Shown: positions 62,572-64,000 of the stretch, piece after piece | Position numbering within the stretch: the first letter of the stretch is position 1 | How the letters are laid out: each line of letters starts with the position of its first letter | Source: JAFGVL01 sp031553685 | GTDB lineage: Bacteria; Bacteroidota; Bacteroidia; Bacteroidales; Paludibacteraceae | Length of the DNA: 64,000 bases | Reading direction: 5' to 3' | Assembly: GCA_031553685.1 (NCBI GenBank) | Contig: JAVBLE010000053.1 | Span: forward strand, 1 to 64,000 | Notes under the pieces: generated by a model | The model's input: only the letters and a program-made list of their open reading frames with translations | Database searches by the model: none | What the model was told of the DNA's origin: nothing | Translations under genes and position numbers: made by a program

Positions 62572-62740
62572 GTTTTATGTTATAAGCATAATATTTTATT
62601 CTTTTTACATAAAAGATTATTCTAATAAGGTAAAAAACTACGCTTTAAACATATTGTTTTATGTTATAAGCGTAATCTATTATGTTTTTAAAGTAATACA
62701 ATATGTTTTTTACATAAAAGATTATCTTATTAAAGTAATC
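62572..62740. repeat. AT-rich direct repeat upstream of the HTH gene
   Basis: Two copies of a block that starts GTTTTATGTTATAAGC and includes TTTTTACATAAAAGATTAT (62572-62632 and 62656-62740; the second has an extra ~24 bp). Each copy holds inverted words (TTTTATGTTATAAGC and TTTACATAAAAG), so it could be an operator or part of a repeat element. Confidence 0.65.
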
Positions 62741-62901
62741 TTTGCCGCTTTTTGAGAGAAAACACATGCTTTTAGGGTCTTTTCTTTGTTGTTTCTTTTC
62801 TGATTACAAAGTAAATACTTTTTACACTTTTATTTACGATATTTCACCCATTCATATCGGGGTTTCACCCATTTGTGCCGAAATGCTAATTTTTGATAGT
62901 A

Positions 62902-62909
62902 TACATTTG
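62902..62909 (+). promoter_or_regulatory. TAnnTTTG promoter of the VWA gene
   Basis: TACATTTG, 35 nt before the start codon at 62945. Confidence 0.5.
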
Positions 62910-62944
62910 ACCCAGATTTTGAAACCATTTTAATACATACAATC

Positions 62945-64000
62945 ATGAAAAAGCTATCATTTTTGTCAGCCGCGCTGACAGTTCTTTTTGTTTTAAGCAG
63001 TTGTGATGTCAAATCGCAAAGTCCGAGTGCCGCGCGCGGCGTTGATCCTACAGTCCATGTAGATGTTGCGCCTGTGCCGGGTACCGAAACCAAAATTCAA
63101 GTGGCGCTGCTGCTCGACACTTCCAATAGTATGGACGGGCTGATTGACCAAGCCAAATCGCGCCTGTGGGATATTGTAAACACGCTTACCACGCTTAAAT
63201 ACAATGGCGCCACGCCAAGTATCGAGATTTCGCTCTACGAATATGGCAACGACGGGCTGCCGGCTGCCGAAAATTATATCCGCCAAGTCACGCCTATGAC
63301 AAGCGATTTGGATCTGCTGTCCGAAAAACTGTTTGCACTTCGCACCAACGGCGGTTCGGAATATTGTGGAGCGGTAATTAGTCGCGCTATTAATAATATC
63401 GATTGGGGTACTCGTCAGTCGGATATGAAGTTGATTTACATTGCCGGCAACGAGGCTTTTAATCAAGGCGGAGTGTCGTACAAAGAAGCCATTGCAAGTG
63501 CTTTGGGCAAAGGTGTGTTTGTCAATACGATTTATTGCGGCAGCCGCGACGCAGGTATCCGTGAGCTTTGGCAAGACGGTGCTGTATGTGGGCAAGGCAA
63601 GTATTTCAACATCGACAGCAACCGCAAAGTGCGCTATATCGCCACGCCTTACGATGATCGGATTAGCGAATGTAACACCCGCCTCAACGACACTTATGTT
63701 AGTTATGGCTCGCAAGGTTTCGCAAGGAAAGAAAATCAGATAAAGCAAGATGAAAATGCTCTGTCGGTATCTTCTGCCAACAAAACTGAGCGCGCGGTAA
63801 GCAAATCGAAAGCGGTATATAAAAATGCCGAATGGGATTTGGTAGATAAATACAATGAAGACAGCAAAGCCGTTACCGAACTGAAAGAGTCGGAAATGCC
63901 TGCCGAATATAAAGGGAAATCGAAAGCCGAACTGGAAGTTATTGTAAAGGAAAAACAAGCCGAGCGAACTAAGATCCAAGCAGAAATAAACGACCTTGCC
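62945..64000 (+). CDS. VWA-domain lipoprotein (truncated by window end)
   Basis: 352 residues are visible. Lipobox VLSSC (Cys20) after MKKLSFLSAALTVLF, so lipid-anchored. The von Willebrand A domain has the MIDAS DTSNS at 58-62 (VALLLDTSNSMDG), TNGGSEYCGAVI and later strands (KLIYIAGNEAFNQG). After the VWA domain the chain becomes rich in Lys, Glu and Asn (from about 260). No partner is visible. VWA lipoproteins bind metal-dependent ligands; the ligand here is not known. Confidence 0.9.
   Translation, partial: MKKLSFLSAALTVLFVLSSCDVKSQSPSAARGVDPTVHVDVAPVPGTETKIQVALLLDTSNSMDGLIDQAKSRLWDIVNTLTTLKYNGATPSIEISLYEYGNDGLPAAENYIRQVTPMTSDLDLLSEKLFALRTNGGSEYCGAVISRAINNIDWGTRQSDMKLIYIAGNEAFNQGGVSYKEAIASALGKGVFVNTIYCGSRDAGIRELWQDGAVCGQGKYFNIDSNRKVRYIATPYDDRISECNTRLNDTYVSYGSQGFARKENQIKQDENALSVSSANKTERAVSKSKAVYKNAEWDLVDKYNEDSKAVTELKESEMPAEYKGKSKAELEVIVKEKQAERTKIQAEINDLA

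Noticed and set aside
62993..63979. Reverse-strand open frame of 328 codons
   Set aside because: It is antisense to the clear VWA lipoprotein gene and shows no domain.

Overview
The window reads as a chromosomal segment of a Bacteroidetes bacterium, most likely of the order Bacteroidales. Supporting signs: promoters of the TAnnTTTG (-7) type with A-rich leaders instead of Shine-Dalgarno sites; a secreted protein with a type IX secretion C-terminal sorting domain; a BspA-type leucine-rich-repeat protein; and families typical of the phylum (DUF4143 ATPase, DUF6261, AbiEii with a small partner, LytTR/histidine kinase pair). The DNA is AT-rich. No rRNA or tRNA gene was recognised.

Layout. 1-4.8 kb: a truncated secreted-protein gene behind a structured RNA leader, a repeat-rich stretch (21-bp minisatellite, REP palindromes), an SRPBCC protein, a pirin, a T9SS cargo protein and two MITE-like elements. 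4.8-14.6 kb: an AbiE-type toxin-antitoxin pair, then a housekeeping run mnmG, apt, uvrC, nitroreductase, MazG-like pyrophosphohydrolase, deoC, interrupted by three lipoprotein/membrane genes and carrying four parS-like 16-mers in 2.5 kb. 14.6-16.6 kb: a type II restriction-modification pair. 16.6-26.4 kb: nadA, an ATPase, rdgB, a VanZ-like protein behind a second copy of the structured RNA, proC, a 3-methyladenine glycosylase, thiN, a DUF4143 ATPase with three phased palindromic operators, and envelope proteins. 26.6-32.1 kb: a third copy of the structured RNA ahead of a lipoprotein, a 307-bp MITE, and a repeat-filled stretch with a ParE-like TA pair, a DUF4160/DUF2442 pair and a DUF6261 gene.

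32.1-50.3 kb is an accessory island of six genes in one direction: a 1110-residue metzincin-like metalloprotease without a signal peptide, a secreted BspA-type LRR protein, two very large proteins (1889 and 1462 residues) without signal peptides, and two paralogous tail-fibre-like proteins with matching N-termini, closed by a strong terminator. It looks like a surface or particle-associated apparatus, but no sheath, tube or baseplate gene is present in the window. 50.4-64 kb: a CPA2 antiporter, LolD, a ribbon-helix-helix protein, a methyltransferase, a DUF1016 nuclease, an AddB-like nuclease, a LytTR two-component pair, a REP-associated transposase whose coding sequence contains its own REP palindromes, an HTH protein and a truncated VWA lipoprotein.

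The most notable signal is a structured RNA of about 225-240 nt present three times (minus 136-360, plus 19948-20187, plus 26675-26914). Nearly all its stems are kept by compensatory changes. It ends in an H-type pseudoknot, follows a TAnnTTTG promoter, and stops 22-26 nt before the start codon of a secreted, lipoprotein or membrane gene. This points to a cis-acting leader. The parS-like cluster next to mnmG, with DnaA-box-like sites at 16.6-17.0 kb, suggests the window lies near the replication origin.
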